Below, one piece after another: positions 11,706 to 23,560 of a stretch of DNA of 64,000 bases (its first letter is position 1; every line of letters starts with the position of its first letter). The stretch is from Henckelia pumila (Eukaryota; Streptophyta; Magnoliopsida; Lamiales; Gesneriaceae). The DNA is taken from NCBI RefSeq assembly GCF_033568475.1, contig NC_133123.1, positions 102,177,228 to 102,241,227 on the forward strand, in the 5' to 3' direction. A program made the translations under genes and the position numbers. A model generated the notes under the pieces. The model was not told the origin of the DNA, ran no database searches, and worked only from the letters and a program-made list of their open reading frames with translations.

Positions 11706-13074
11706 TGACCGCTTAATTCGATATTAACTAGCAAGTGCACTAGGTCAAGTAATAGTAAAGTGGACAAAAAGTCCAAGTATCGATCCCACATGGACTGTAG
11801 TAAATTCTCAAGAATTAATTATTTTACTTAATCTAAACAAAATCATAAAGAACAATTTGATTTAAATAAAATAAGAATTTAAAATAACAACTGCTTAAGA
11901 AATAAGAATTAAAATAGTTGAAAGGAAAATTTAATTAAAACGAGACAACCAAGACACACATAGGTACCAAATAAATCATGTAACATGTAGCTAATTCAGG
12001 ACTCAGATTTAATCTTAGATTACGGGAATTCTCCTAACTTGTTCTAAGGTCTATTTCTAGAATAATCAAACCTACTCAAATATTGATGGATTAATTTTTC
12101 GTAATTCTAATCAAATTTGAATGCATTAAATATTTGTGAAAATTCAGTTTTCACCTAAAACCGCACACTGAAACCGAATTCTATTTCTAGTCGATTTACC
12201 ATGTGTTGATTATCAAAGTGATCGAAATCAATACCTTAATTGTCGACTTGGAATCTATTAACATGCAATAAAATAGTTGATTAGGCTATTCACAAGACAA
12301 ATATAAATCTAACAATCAATAAAATAAAATCAAGTCTGAAAAATCCAAATAAACATCCAAGTTTTCTACATGAATTTTACGGCCCAATCACACCGTCTTG
12401 GTTGAAGAAAAACTACTCAATAACTGAAAACAATAATTCAAAAATAAAAAGAAGAAGAAAAGAAAAGAGAAATCTTCTTTCCCAAGCCTTGTAGCCGCCT
12501 CCCTTGTGTTGTCTATGTTCTGGAACTTCGGAACCACAAAAATATGATATATCTTCTATTTATATGATCCGGAACCCCTACCAATTAATTTCCTTCCAAC
12601 CATATAATTCTCAAACATATCTGACGGCGGAAAACGCGCTCGAGCGAGTGGAATTCTCGCTCGAGCGTGCCATGTAAATAAGATTTCTGGAATTGCAACT
12701 CGCGCTCGAGCGAGTTCAAATCTCGCTTGAGCACCTAACATTTTCTGCTGCGCGCGATGATTTCGAAAAATTCATATCTTGAGTTGTAACCGTCGGATTG
12801 AGTGGAAATGTGGACAGCTGCTTCAAAACACCTTGAATTTCATTTTGAACAATGGATATCGGATTTGGATATCTCTAGAATTAAATATGATTTTTTTGAC
12901 CAAGGCTGCTCCGTAATTCGTTCTTCAACAATCCATTTTCCTACAAAATTAACCCGGAGAGTGAACTGCACACACATAAACTAAAACACATAAACACACA
13001 CATAAAATAATATGAATGCACACAAAATAGACATAAAAATAACACGAAATAATGCACACAAAATTCACTTATCA
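11706..13074 (-). repeat. 5' LTR of H (1369 bp)
   Basis: It is collinear with 8023-9297 apart from an extra ~95 nt near 12060-12165 and scattered substitutions. The paired gcgctcgagcgag hairpins are at 12637-12735. The target duplication gtctc follows at 13075-13079. Confidence 0.9.
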
Positions 13075-14240
13075 GTCTCTTAACAAAATGGCTAGAAATA
13101 AAGGTATACGATGCTCCAATATCAATTAAAACAAGTGCAGGAATACCACATAACAAAAAGATACCTGCCAACACGCGATCGCTTTCCTTTATAGCCTGAT
13201 CTTGAGAAAGAGAAAATACCTGCCCTTGAGTGCGTGGGCGAAGACTAGAAGAACTAGGTGGTGCTGGCTGCTGACGTAGATGAGTAAAAGCCTAAGATCC
13301 AGCCTGTGATCCCGATCCACTAGCAGTTCCCATATGAGTAGGACAATCTCTCCGCAGATGCCCTTGCTCGCCACAGATAAAACAAGCACCAGATGCTTTC
13401 CGACATGATGCTGTAGGATGTTTCCCACCACAGTGAGTACAACAATCATCTTTCTTCTTCTTCCCAAATCAGAACATACCTCGTGAACCACGAGAACCAG
13501 AAGAAGTAGTAGTAAAAGAAGAAGTAGAACCAGACTGCACAACAGATTGAGCCCCAGGCCCAAATAATCCACCAGGCTGTCCTGTCATCATCAGCTGTGC
13601 CCGCCTATTGCTGTTCTCCACTTGCCGATACCTATTAACCAAAGTCTCGTATTATGTCGGATCATCACAAACAACAACCTGTGAATAGATATCCTGATTC
13701 AAGCCTTGCAAAAATAGATCATATTTGGACGCATCAATCTTATTGATATGGGGACTGTAAGGTAGCAGATCAATGAATCGCCGCTGATATTTATCAATAG
13801 TCATAGATCCATGCCTCAGCATTAGCAACTCCATAGATCGTGCCTGACGAAAAAAGGGAGGAAAATATGATTTTTGACACTGCTGGCGGAAATCCTCCCA
13901 AGTCACCCGTCTCCTCTCAGTACGCTCCAAAGCAGCCTTTGCGTCCCACCATAATCGTGCACATCCATCTAGAACAAACTCTAGAACCTCCATCTTCTGC
14001 TCCTCAGTACACTCCAAAGCTTGAAAATCACTCTCAATTCTGGCCATCCAGTTTCTTGCCTCCTCGGGATTCTTGCCTCCCATCAAGGGTTTTGGTCCTA
14101 CTTGCATAAATTTATTGATGGAATAGCGACGTCTACCCTCGTGGTGATAACGATGCCTATCCTCATGATGATGATGATGATGACCTCCCACCTGGCCAAC
14201 ATTTCCATGGCTCTCATCTCCTTTATCAGTCATACCTGAA
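13075..14240 (-). pseudogene. Element G gag and start of protease
   Basis: Reading starts near 14236 (MTDKGDES). A histidine run encoded at about 14160-14180 (HHHHHHED) comes first, then a retrotransposon gag domain (ARNWMARIESDF, WWDAK, FRQQCQKSYFP, YQRRFIDLLP). After a frameshift near 13650 the same chain continues in another frame with the zinc knuckle CFICGEQGHLRRDC near 13350-13400. The protease start then appears at about 13075-13180 with ALVLIDIGASYTFIS. The catalytic DTG reads DIG. Its second half lies beyond H at 7719-8022. Confidence 0.85.
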
Positions 14241-14332
14241 AAGATTTGCACATTTCAAAATCCCAAATGCGCAATAGTATTAAATCTAGACTAAATCCCA
14301 AGTACTAATCTCAAAATCTATGCATCTATGCA

Positions 14333-14345
14333 TGCTCTGATACCA
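14333..14345 (-). promoter_or_regulatory. Primer-binding site of G (tRNA-Met type)
   Basis: The sense strand reads tggtatcagagca, complementary to the 3' end of initiator tRNA-Met. It lies about 9 nt from the proposed LTR end, so the boundary at 14355 is uncertain by a few bases. Confidence 0.8.
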
Positions 14346-14354
14346 CAAATATAG

Positions 14355-15811
14355 TGACCCTGCATTGAATCACCTACTAACTGGAAACTATGACATGCAT
14401 TAATCTTAATTAAAATATAAAAACTTAACAGAGTAAAACATGCGGAAACATAACCCATAATTTACATAACTAAATACAAAAATTCAAGTCTTAATACTGT
14501 TGTGATACAACCAAATCGAAACAACTAGAAAGTAAACATTATACAGCAATATCAAATCCTGCTGTATAATAACTCTTCAAGGCTCCTTCTTCCTAGTCCT
14601 GTCTCAAACTCCCAGCTCCGTCCATTCTGAAACCTGCCCTGTGGAATGGGGTGTCCAAGATAACAAATAGGACGTGAACGACTAACGCCCAATACGTAAA
14701 CATGAGTAAACATAAGTATATGATGCATGCAACTGTGATGACTGGTAACGGGTCATCTGATAAGTCGTGCTCAGTACAGGCGCCATATGAGTGCTGCAAC
14801 CTCGTGGATCAACCTCTAGGTATAACCACACTCGTCTAATACACCGGAGTAATCAGACATACATGTCCCCGCCGTCGCGGTACTCCCAATGACAGACTAT
14901 ATACAAGTATAGAGCTGAGCGGCTCTATAATCAAGGTATATCAAGGTACATGCTCAAAGTGTATGTGCACATGACATATGAATATGGAAAGCAGTAAAAC
15001 ATATATCATGCCGCATAATAATGCCAAGAAAATGCAACATATGAAAATGTATAATCGCTGACAATCTCATTCAATGTGTACGTACCTCTAGGCTAGTTCA
15101 AGTCTAATAGGACCTAGGTTCCAAGCCTATATTCAAAAGTTCACCGTATATATACAAGTTCTATAAGCCTTAACTAAGCTACTAAGTACTCCCAAAATTT
15201 AATAAGATTCCCGCACCATACCTTCGTCCATAGTCAGTCCTTTGGAGTCGATTGTTCTGGAGGACTATAACAACACCTTGTTATTGCAGAACCTCTCTAT
15301 AAACCGATAGGGCCCTCAAAACACTATATAACTTAAGAAGGAAACTTGGGAATTCGTAATTCAAAATGAATACAAATGACCCCTATTTATAGCCCCCAAA
15401 CTCGGCCACCTTCGGAGCCTCCGTTCTAGGGTTCGGAGCGTCCGATCAAACTCCCTGCTTGCATGTGTGACCCGTCAGGTTCAGAGCATCCGAAGTTGGG
15501 ATTGGACCATCAGAACTGCTCTATGTCCGACACTTGTCAAAACTCATGGCTTAGTCATCGTGCATTGTTGGCTGAAGGAGTTTGGACCATCCGATCCCGA
15601 CTTACCATCGAAGTAAATATGCTCATCATTGCAGCTTCCGATTCACAGGATTTGGATTGTCCAAACTGGGTTCGGACCGTCCGATCTTGGCCAAACTTCG
15701 GAAGTCCAATTCTTGCTTATGAAGCCCGATTAAGCCCTTGAATTGGTTAAATACTAACTCTTAATCAAGTTTATCATATTATTATCTTAAAATGGAATCT
15801 GGGTTACTACA
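14355..15811 (-). repeat. 5' LTR of G (~1457 bp)
   Basis: On the sense strand it runs from tgtagtaaccc at 15811 to gcagggtca near 14355. A TATA-like ctataaatagggg on the sense strand is at about 15383-15397. Upstream of it, at 15410-15705, repeated ttcggaccgtccga-like palindromes occur. The partner LTR lies outside the window, so the left limit depends on the primer site. Confidence 0.78.
15410..15705. repeat. ttcggaccgtccga-type palindromes in G LTR
   Basis: Several variants occur, for example ttcggagcgtccgatc, ttcagagcatccgaa, tttggaccatccgatcc and ttcggaccgtccgatc. Each is a near palindrome. They lie upstream of the TATA-like box, so probably in U3. Confidence 0.65.
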
Positions 15812-16799
15812 AACCTAGTCACATCAGGCCGTTTTGTCCTAAGCTCAAAAATTATTATCTAGTGTGGGAATCCAAGCAGGTGTTGCCTCATGTGTTGCAC
15901 AACACCAAGCGCAAAACTGGCAAAAAAGGACCTACTGCGAAGAAAATTTGGTAAAAAAGTCTGATGTTAAGTGTTTTGTTATTTATACTTCCTTGAAAGC
16001 TAACACTGCAGGAAATATTTTGATAGTGGAAGTTCTCGGCACATGACAGGTTTGAAAGATCACCTCACGGACTGCGTTGAACAAAATGGTGGTAAGGTTA
16101 CCTATGGAGGTGTGCGAAAGAAAGAATTGTTGGCAAGAGAACTCTCAATGTGGAAGGATTTCCAAAGCTTCAAAATGTGCTACATGTTGAAGGACTAAAT
16201 GTGAATTTAATTTTGATTAGTAAATTATGTGATGATGACTTGCATGTGAAGTTTGATAAGAATACTTGTGAAGTGTTTGATATTTCTAACAAATGTTTTA
16301 TTACAGGTACAAGATCAGAATTTAATTGCTACCAACTCGGTGAGGAATTGGCCTGTAGACACTCAAATGTTGATGATTTTAGTTTATGACACCAAAAGCT
16401 TGGTCATGTGAATTTCAAGACTCTAAAAAATTTGAGTAAGTTTTAAGCTGTTAGAGGATTGCCAAATCTAAAATCTGGTGTTCCATACATCTTTGGTGAA
16501 TTCCAAAAAGATAAGCAAACCCGTGTGTCGCACCCCGTGTTACAACACTGTGGGACAACACGGTGTCTTGAATTTTTACATATAGATTTGATGGGTCCTG
16601 TGGAAGTTGAGAGTTATGGAGGTAATAAATATTCTTTGGTATGTGTAGATGATTTTTATCGTTTTAAAAGGGTAAGATTTATTAGGAAAAGTCAGAAACT
16701 TTTGATGTTTTTAAGAAATTGTTTAATAATATCACAAGTTTGCATACCTTAATAGTTGAAAGGATTAGAATTGATCATGGAAAGGAATTTGATAACTCA
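15812..16799 (+). pseudogene. Element E (host of the nest): SIRE-type gag end, protease, start of integrase
   Basis: The frame resumes right after the LTR of G with HIRPFC, the second half of a CCHC zinc knuckle. A basic linker follows (KRKTGKKGPTAKKIW), then the protease motif FDSGSSRHMTG near 16014-16050, VLHVEGLNVNLILISKLC, the pre-integrase LGHVNFKTLK, and the integrase start (CLEFLHIDLMGPVEVESYGG, VDDFYRF, RIRIDHGKEF). Stops and frameshifts are frequent. The order and motifs fit the SIRE/Maximus lineage of Ty1/copia. The frame breaks off at 16800, where D begins. Confidence 0.85.
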
Positions 16800-18338
16800 T
16801 ATTTCAAAACTCTCTGCCGAGAAAAAGAAGTGTGCCACGCTCGATCCGACAAAAATCCAGGATCGAGTGCACCATTTTGTGAAACTCTCTGCCTCAGAAA
16901 TCACAGGGGCCGCGCTCGATCCTGCAATAACCTAGGATCGAGCGCACCCCCTTGCCCAGAAAATTTTAGAACATGGAATGCCTTTCCTTACAAACTCAAT
17001 CCAATCAATAATCATAACAACATGCATCAATCCAAATTCAAACATAATCTTGACTACTCGATACAACAAGATACAACCAAGGTTTGAGTCTAGTAATTAC
17101 TTCAAAACATAACTAGATTCGCATGCATTACAAAACATAAAAAGTTCGAATACATTCGACTTCTAAAAACCAAGCCTCACTTCTAATCTCTCGATCCTCT
17201 ATCCACGTGGTCTCTGACTGGTACCTGCCCCACATGTTGCCAAGTACACATACAAACAAAGACAACAGTCGGATAATCCGGTGAGAATTGATATTCCCAG
17301 TAAAAGAGACTAACATGCTATCAAATAAACATATCAAGTCATAATATGAATTCATTCTTCATATAATCAATTAATCCAATCAAGTACTGAATTAAAATGA
17401 TATGCATGTCTTTAAAACTTCTGGATGATCAGACTCATATAATCTAATGAAATTCTTCTATTCTTTCTTTCTTTCTTCGATTTGGAATCCCGAGGTTAAA
17501 ACATCCTACAATCACACCGAATTCCCTCTCGAGGTGGACGAGGCATATTTTAATCCTCTAGACTCCAGAGCATTATAGTGAGTTAAACAACGAAGTAGTA
17601 AATCGCCTACCAAGTCACTCGACTACAATCTCTAGATCGTCTAATTCAAAATAAATAATCAATTCGGCTCAATATGAATGCACATGAATCTAATGCATCA
17701 AACCGATATCCAAATATCAAACTGACGGCATAACGGCTAAAACTGATCAAACCGGAAATGCAGACAGCAAAACAACAACTCAATAAACTCATTCCAATCC
17801 TCAAACCTCAATTTCAACACAATCCCAACACATCACAATATCAAGGTTTTTGAAAATAATAAGAAAAATCATAACAATTCCGAACGTCGCTCTATTTCAA
17901 AACCGACAGATAATAAACGACCAGAACTCTGCCAAGAACAACATACTCGAATCTCGAACGATTCTAACAACATCCATAAACTAGAATGTATCCGATCGTA
18001 AAAAAACTTACGATATAACGGAGCTCTCGTTGCAGTGATCGCTAAACTGCCTTCAGAAATAGATTCTAACGGCCGGATCGAGCTCGGAATGAAATCACAA
18101 AGCTTGGAAACTTATTTGGGTCGGCTTCAATGGAGGAGGCGTGCTTGAGGAAGGAGGAGAATTAATGGACCAAGTCAAACTAGACAAGAATATATATATA
18201 ATCCATTATTTGCATTTTAGTCCCTGAAATTTCCAAAATTTGCAAATAGGACCCTGATCAAAATTAAGTCGGCTCGTGAACTTTGTAATCTACGATTAAC
18301 TAAAATAAACTCATTTAAGATAAAAACGGGGCGTTACA
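16800..18338 (-). repeat. 3' LTR of D, truncated
   Basis: It matches 23419-25051 plus 33948-34234 of the other LTR. About 155 nt corresponding to 23263-23418 are missing at the outer end. It also lacks ~395 nt present at about 24310-24704 of the right LTR, with the break at a shared cat/acat. Two of the three hairpin units of the right LTR remain at 16838-16950. Confidence 0.88.
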
Positions 18339-18351
18339 ATTCTCCCCCTCT
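18339..18351 (-). promoter_or_regulatory. Polypurine tract of D
   Basis: attctccccctct on the plus strand gives agagggggagaat on the sense strand, next to the LTR start tgtaacgccc. Confidence 0.85.
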
Positions 18352-18435
18352 AAGAAAAGATTTCGTCCTCGAAATCATCAATATCAACTCATAAGAAGAA
18401 AATTAAGAATTCAAGAATAGAATTAAGAACTCACA

Positions 18436-19701
18436 TCAGATAAACAAATCCGGAAATCTCTGCCTCATATCAGATTCTGTCTCCCAAGTCGCTTCTTCGA
18501 CTCCTTGATGACTCCACTGAACTTTCACCAAAGGAATCGTTTTGGTTCTGAGTTGTTTCTCCTTTCTGTCAAGGATCTGAATCGGTCTCTCGAAATAACT
18601 CAGAGTTTCATCAAGTTCGGCTTCATCAGGTTGAAGAACATGAGAAGGATCTGGATGATACTTCCGCAGCATAGAGATATGAAAGATGTCATGAATACCA
18701 GATAAAGAAGGAGGAAGTGCTAATCGGTAGGCTAGATCGCCTATCTTCTGTAAAATCTCATACGGACCGATCAATCTTGGTGACAACTTCCCTCTCTTTC
18801 CAAATCTAACAGTACCTCTAAACGGAGAAATCTTCAAGAATACTCGGTCTCCCTGATCAAAAGATAGAGGTCTGCGACGGATATTTGCATACTTCGCTTG
18901 TCGGTCCTGAGCAGTCTTCATTCTCAACCGAATAATCTTCACCTGCTCAGCCATATCACGAATCATATCTGGTCCCAAGTCTAGGGACTCAGACATCTCA
19001 TCCCAGTACAGAGGAGATCTGCACTTCTTTCCGTACAACGCTTCAAAGGGTGCCATTCCTATACTCATCTGGAAGCTGTTGTTGTACGAAAACTCAACGA
19101 GAGGCAAAGAATCTTGCCAAGTAGTGCCAAAGTCAAGCACCACTGCTCGTAACATATCCTCCAGAGTCTGAATCGTCCGCTCAGACTGACCGTCGGTCTG
19201 AGGATGATAAGCTATACTCAGATGCAACTTAGTACCAAGAGCCTCTTGCAGGCTGTGCCAAAAATGAGAAGTAAACCGAGGATCTCGGTCAAAAACAATC
19301 GATCTCGGTACCCCGTGCAATCTGACAATTTCTCTGACATACAAATCGGCCATCTGATCATGGCGGTACGTCATCCGATAAGGAATGAAGCAAGCAGACT
19401 TCGTCAACCTATCAATCACTACCCAAATAGCATCGCATCCTCGAACCGATCGGGGTAGTTTCGTGACGAAATCCATCGAAATATGATCCCACTTCCATTC
19501 TGGAATAGACAGACTGTGCAGAAGCCCACCTGGTCTCTTTCTCTCAGCTTTAACCTGCTGACAGTTCAAACAATGAGATACAAACCTCACCACATCCTTC
19601 TTCAACTTCTTCCACCAGAACTGACTTTTCAAGTCGTTATACATCTTTCGGCCTCTGGGATGAACACTGAACCGACTACAATGCGCCTCTCTCAGAATAC
19701 G
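18436..19701 (-). pseudogene. Element D pol: integrase with chromodomain
   Basis: A 402-codon open frame contains the zinc-binding CLNC, the core SMDFV, FDRDPRF and QSERTIQ (the D, D and E positions), the GPYEIL region and the C-terminal chromodomain (VKVQW, EEATWE). It ends at 18436. The upstream stop is a TAG at 19702-19704 where C reads CAG in LRQLIL, so this segment is separated from RNase H. Unlike C, the HPQTDGQSER segment is intact. The whole DDE core plus chromodomain survives as one frame, the best preserved gypsy domain in the window. Confidence 0.93.
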
Positions 19702-21600
19702 CTATCTTAACTCATCAATCTCAGGCACAAAAATACGGCTATTCACAAATAAAACATCATCTCTGACCTGAAACTCAGACTGGTGTCCTAATCTCACCTT
19801 CTCTATCGAATTCTGAATACTCTCATCTGATTTATGTGCTTCTCTGATCGACACAAACAACTCTGGCTCGGCCTGAATCGCACAAACTCTGATCGGATTC
19901 CTATCTGATTCAAACTCCAACCCAGAAGTACAACAGTCATCGATCAAACGAGAAAAACCGATCGTCGAAAGAGATAAAGAGCAAAGCTTGCGTCTCAAAG
20001 CATCTAGCCATCTTCTCTGTCTCATATTCAATTCTGTCTGCGAAAACAAGTACTTCAGACTCTTATGGTCGGAAAAGATCTTGAAAGACTCACCGTAGAG
20101 ATAGTGACACCAGATCTTCAAGGCAAAAACAATAGCAGCGAGTTCAAGATCATGAACTGGATAGCGAGTCTCGTGCGGTTTCAACTGCCTCGACGCATAT
20201 GCTATCACGTGCTTCTTCTGCACAAGAACACATCCGATACCTAGATGAGAAGCATCGCAATAAACTGTGAAACCTCCAGAACCAGATGGAATAGAAAGAA
20301 TCGGGGCACTGGTTAATCTCTTCTTTAACTCAACAAAACTGGCTTCACAATCATCTGTCCACAGAAAAGGAGCATTCTTCTGAGTCAGCTGGGTAATAGG
20401 CTTCGCAATAGAAGAAAAACCCTAAATAAATCTGCGATAGTACCCTGCTAAACCCATAAAGCTGCGGATCTCAGGCACCAAAGTCGGCCTTCGCCAGTTC
20501 ATCACTGCTTCTATCTTGCTGGGATCAACAGTAATCCCTTCTCCTGAAATAATGTGCCCCAGAAAGACAACTCTGTCAAGCCAAAACTCACACTTCGAAA
20601 GCTTGGCGAATAACTGTTCTGTCCTCAAAATCTGCAAAACTGTTCTCAGATGCTCTACATGCTCGGCACGACTCTTAGAATAGATTAAGATATCATCAAT
20701 GAAAATAATCACAAACTCATCAAGAAAACGCTGAAAGATTTGGTTCATCAATCCCATAAAGACTGCTGGGGCGTTAGTCAAAACGAACTACATGACAAGA
20801 AATTCAAAGTGGCCATACCTCGTTCGAAACGCAGTCTTAGGAACATCCTCTTCACGAAATCTCAGTTGATGATACCCAGACCTCAAATCTATCTTTGAAT
20901 AGATACAAGAACCCTGAAACTAGTCAAAAAGGTAGGTCATCGATACGCGGTAAAGGATACCTGTTCTTCACCGTCGCTTGATTCAGTTGGCGGTAGTCGA
21001 TGCAGAGTCTCATAGAGCCATCCTTCTTCCTCACAAACAGAACAGGAGCACCCCAAGGCGACACACTCGGTCTAATGTATCCCTTGGCAATCAAATCTTC
21101 CAATTGCTCTTTCAGTTCTTTCAATTCGATCGGAGCCATTCGGTATGGAGATTTCGAAATTGGCTGAGTACCTGTCGTCAAATCAATTCCGAATTCAATC
21201 TCCCTAATCGGTGGCAAACCCGGAATTTCATCTGCAAACACATCAGGGAATTCCATAACCACTGGTATATCGTTCAGCTCAGGGCTAGACTTCAGAATAT
21301 CGATCTCATAAACAAGAAATCCTTCGGCTCCTCTCTGTAATAATCTAGTCATAGATAAGACAGATATCAAAGGAATTTTTGAACGAGAACCCTTACCGAA
21401 GAATCTCCATTCATCTGTCATAACGGGTCTGAACCGAACTACTTTCTGAAAACAGTCCACGGTAGCCCTGTATTTAGTCAACACATCTATTCCAACTATG
21501 CAATCAAAATCAGACATACTAAGTACAATACAGTCACACTCAATCGAATTCCCATCAAAACTCAACTCGCAGTTCCTAACCAAATTCTTCGACACAAAAC
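19702..21600 (-). pseudogene. Element D pol: protease end, reverse transcriptase, RNase H
   Basis: From 21595 down: protease C-terminal part ([12 protein letters not shown]), RT start ([16 protein letters not shown]), a damaged stretch near 20780-20925 with stops including a TAG for CAG in the FDQLQG segment, the catalytic FIDDIL in 20422-20781, then tether and RNase H. RNase H has lost an in-frame segment of about 21 codons between RRWLD and ALRRKLC. Element C keeps this segment, which includes the ADALS motif with the last catalytic aspartate. A TAG near 20424 interrupts the segment after YYRRFI. Confidence 0.9.
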
Positions 21601-22935
21601 CTTCACCCTAAGGTGAAATAACAGATACAAAAGCAGACATAGGCTCCACAGGCAAGGCATGCATCAAAATAAAGTTCTCAGATAAGAAAGAATGAGATGC
21701 ACCTGTATCTATCAGAATAAACGTAGGATAACCAAAAATCTTACAGTTACCTATAATCACATCATTCGGTGCAGCTTGAGCCTCATCTTCGTTCAGAGAA
21801 AACACTCTAGCCTGTGGTCGGGAAGGTTGGTTCGAACTTTGATTACCTCCCTGATGGTTCTGCTGTTGTGGTTGGAAGGAGTGAACCATAGTAGCCTGTC
21901 TCCTAGGCTGAGATGACTGTCGAGAGGCATTCCCACTCTGAGTCTGGTCAAAACCTTTCTGAGGACACTGTCTGGCATAATGTCCTGTCTGTTTACAGAT
22001 ATAGCAGTTCCCAAAAATTCCTTTGCATTGCTCACTGGAGTGCCGTCCTCCATAATTGCTACACAAAGCTCTAGATGATCCTGAACCCTGTCCAGAACTG
22101 AACTGTCTCGAGCCACTCGAGCTTGAAGAAGTGCTTCCCGAATTCTTGAACTGCTTCCCCTTGGGACGGAAATAGTTCTTCTTGCTACCACCACTGCTAC
22201 CACCCTCATTCATCTATGGTTGATTCTGATACTGCCTCTATTGCTGCTGTTGAGGCTAGTACTGATTCTCCCTCTTTCTCATCAGTCCCGCTTCTGCTCC
22301 CTTAGCCTGATCCATCGCATCAGAAAAATTATCTGGCCTCCCAGTATTTACCAGAATAAAGATATCAGGGTGCAAACCATTAATGAACTGGTATGTTTTT
22401 GCCTCTTCGTTGTCGGCAATATGCGGAGCGAACCTCAACAAACTGTCAAACTTTGTAACATAATCCTCAATACTCATGCTACCTTGCCTCAAATTTGCAA
22501 ACTCGGCACCTTGTCCTTTAGATAGGAAACCGGAAAGAATCTCTTATAGAACTCTGCTCTGAAAAGTGCCCAAGTAATTGCCGTACCTTTATTCTCTTTG
22601 GATCTTTTGGTAGTCATCCACCAACTCTTTGCCACTCCCTGTAGTTGATGCATTACCAGTCTAGTTCTGCGGTCATCAGAGTAGTCAAGCGACTCAAAGA
22701 GCTGATCAATATCCTCCAACCAACTCTCGCAATCGACCGGATTTTCCTTCCCATTCAAATACGGCGGCCTAAAAGATTGGAACATCTTCAGTAAGGCTTC
22801 CATAGGCGTGATTGAATCATCCATCTGCACCACCGCTCTATTACCCGGAACCAACGGAGGAGTCGTAACCGGTGGAGTTTCTGTCGTAGGGATAATTGGT
22901 GGAGTATTCATGTCTAGCCTTCTTCGAGTACCCAT
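21601..22935 (-). pseudogene. Element D gag and protease start
   Basis: Gag starts at 22935 (MGTRRRLDM). A proline/threonine-rich N-terminus is followed by the gag domain (CESWLEDIDQLFESL, SWWMTTK, FRAEFYKRFFP, YVTKFDSLLRFAP). The chain shifts frame near 22490. A glutamine-rich stretch at about 22210-22256 has three TAG stops, each at a position that fits a CAG repeat. The zinc knuckle CYICKQTGHYARQC is at about 21965-22010. The protease active site ILIDTGASHSFLS, with intact DTG, is at about 21690-21730. The last TAG, at 21605-21610, separates this frame from pol. Confidence 0.9.
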
Positions 22936-23244
22936 CTAAATTGGCAGGGTTAGAACACGGATAATTCAATTCACATCTCATCATTTCAATGTCTCAAAAC
23001 CTCTGATCTTCTTATTCGATTCAAAGATGGAACTCAGATCAAATGTATGAATACAATTCATATCTCAATTAACTCATGCTTTATTATTTAAATCACCGAG
23101 TCAAGTAATTCAAATAATTTTCAATCAATAAAGCATGCTCGCATATTCTTTAATCAGAGAATTAATCAAGCACATGCGAGAAATTAAGGTCAAGCGGACT
23201 CGATCTACCCCGCTCACTTCTAGAAATAAAATCCAGAAAATTAT

Positions 23245-23257
23245 CTCTTTGATACCA
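23245..23257 (-). promoter_or_regulatory. Primer-binding site of D
   Basis: The sense strand reads tggtatcaaagag, five bases after the LTR end. It is a tRNA-Met-type primer site with a substitution relative to the usual tggtatcagagc. Confidence 0.8.
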
Positions 23258-23373
23258 CTTAATGTGAGGCCTCGGTTCTAATCTTCTATCTTTAAGATAA
23301 TATAAACAATTATCATGCACCATCTATAAGATAAGGCAACAAGTAAAATTTTTTTTTTCTGGTGAATAGTGCT

Positions 23374-23560
23374 GCGCTCGATCCTATAAAAGTCCAGGAT
23401 CGAGCGCACCAAATTTCAAAACTCTCTGCCGAGAAAAAGCAGTGTGCCACGCTCGATCCGACAAAAATCCAGGATCGAGTGCACCATTTTGTGAAACTCT
23501 CTGCCTCAGAAATCACAGGGGCCGCGCTCAATCCTGCAATAACCTAGGATCGAGCGCACC
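23374..23560. repeat. Three cgctcgatcc hairpins in the D LTR
   Basis: Three units each have a left arm gcgctcgatcct (or a variant) and a right arm aggatcgagcgc, with loops of about 10 nt. The first pair is perfect over 12 nt. The units are about 70 nt apart and lie about 110-300 nt from the 3' end of the LTR. Confidence 0.85.

Larger units (their letters stand above)
8023..13074 (-). mobile_element. Element H: non-autonomous Athila/Tat-like gypsy element
   Basis: Paired LTRs (8023-9297 and 11706-13074) are flanked by gtctc duplications. A primer site complementary to plant tRNA-Asp lies next to the right LTR, and a polypurine tract lies next to the left LTR, so the element reads on the minus strand. 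The internal region is only about 2.4 kb. It holds a short gag-like remnant but no protease, RT or integrase that I can see. The primer site and the gag fragment are typical of the Athila/Tat group. Movement must have depended on an autonomous relative. Confidence 0.87.
6018..15811 (-). mobile_element. Element G: Ty3/gypsy (probably Tekay-like), interrupted by H
   Basis: On the minus strand, from right to left: 5' LTR (14355-15811), tRNA-Met-type primer site, gag, protease, then element H (8023-13074), then the rest of protease, RT, RNase H and the start of the integrase linker, which is cut at 6018 by the LTR of C. The integrase and 3' LTR must lie to the left of C, outside the window. G is inserted in the gag zinc-knuckle region of E, whose reading frame resumes at 15812. 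Many frameshifts and stops make it clearly older than A or B. Confidence 0.85.

Noticed and set aside
14160..14180. Six-histidine run as an engineered tag
   Set aside because: It lies inside a decayed gypsy gag in a natural histidine-rich stretch; no vector sequence nearby.
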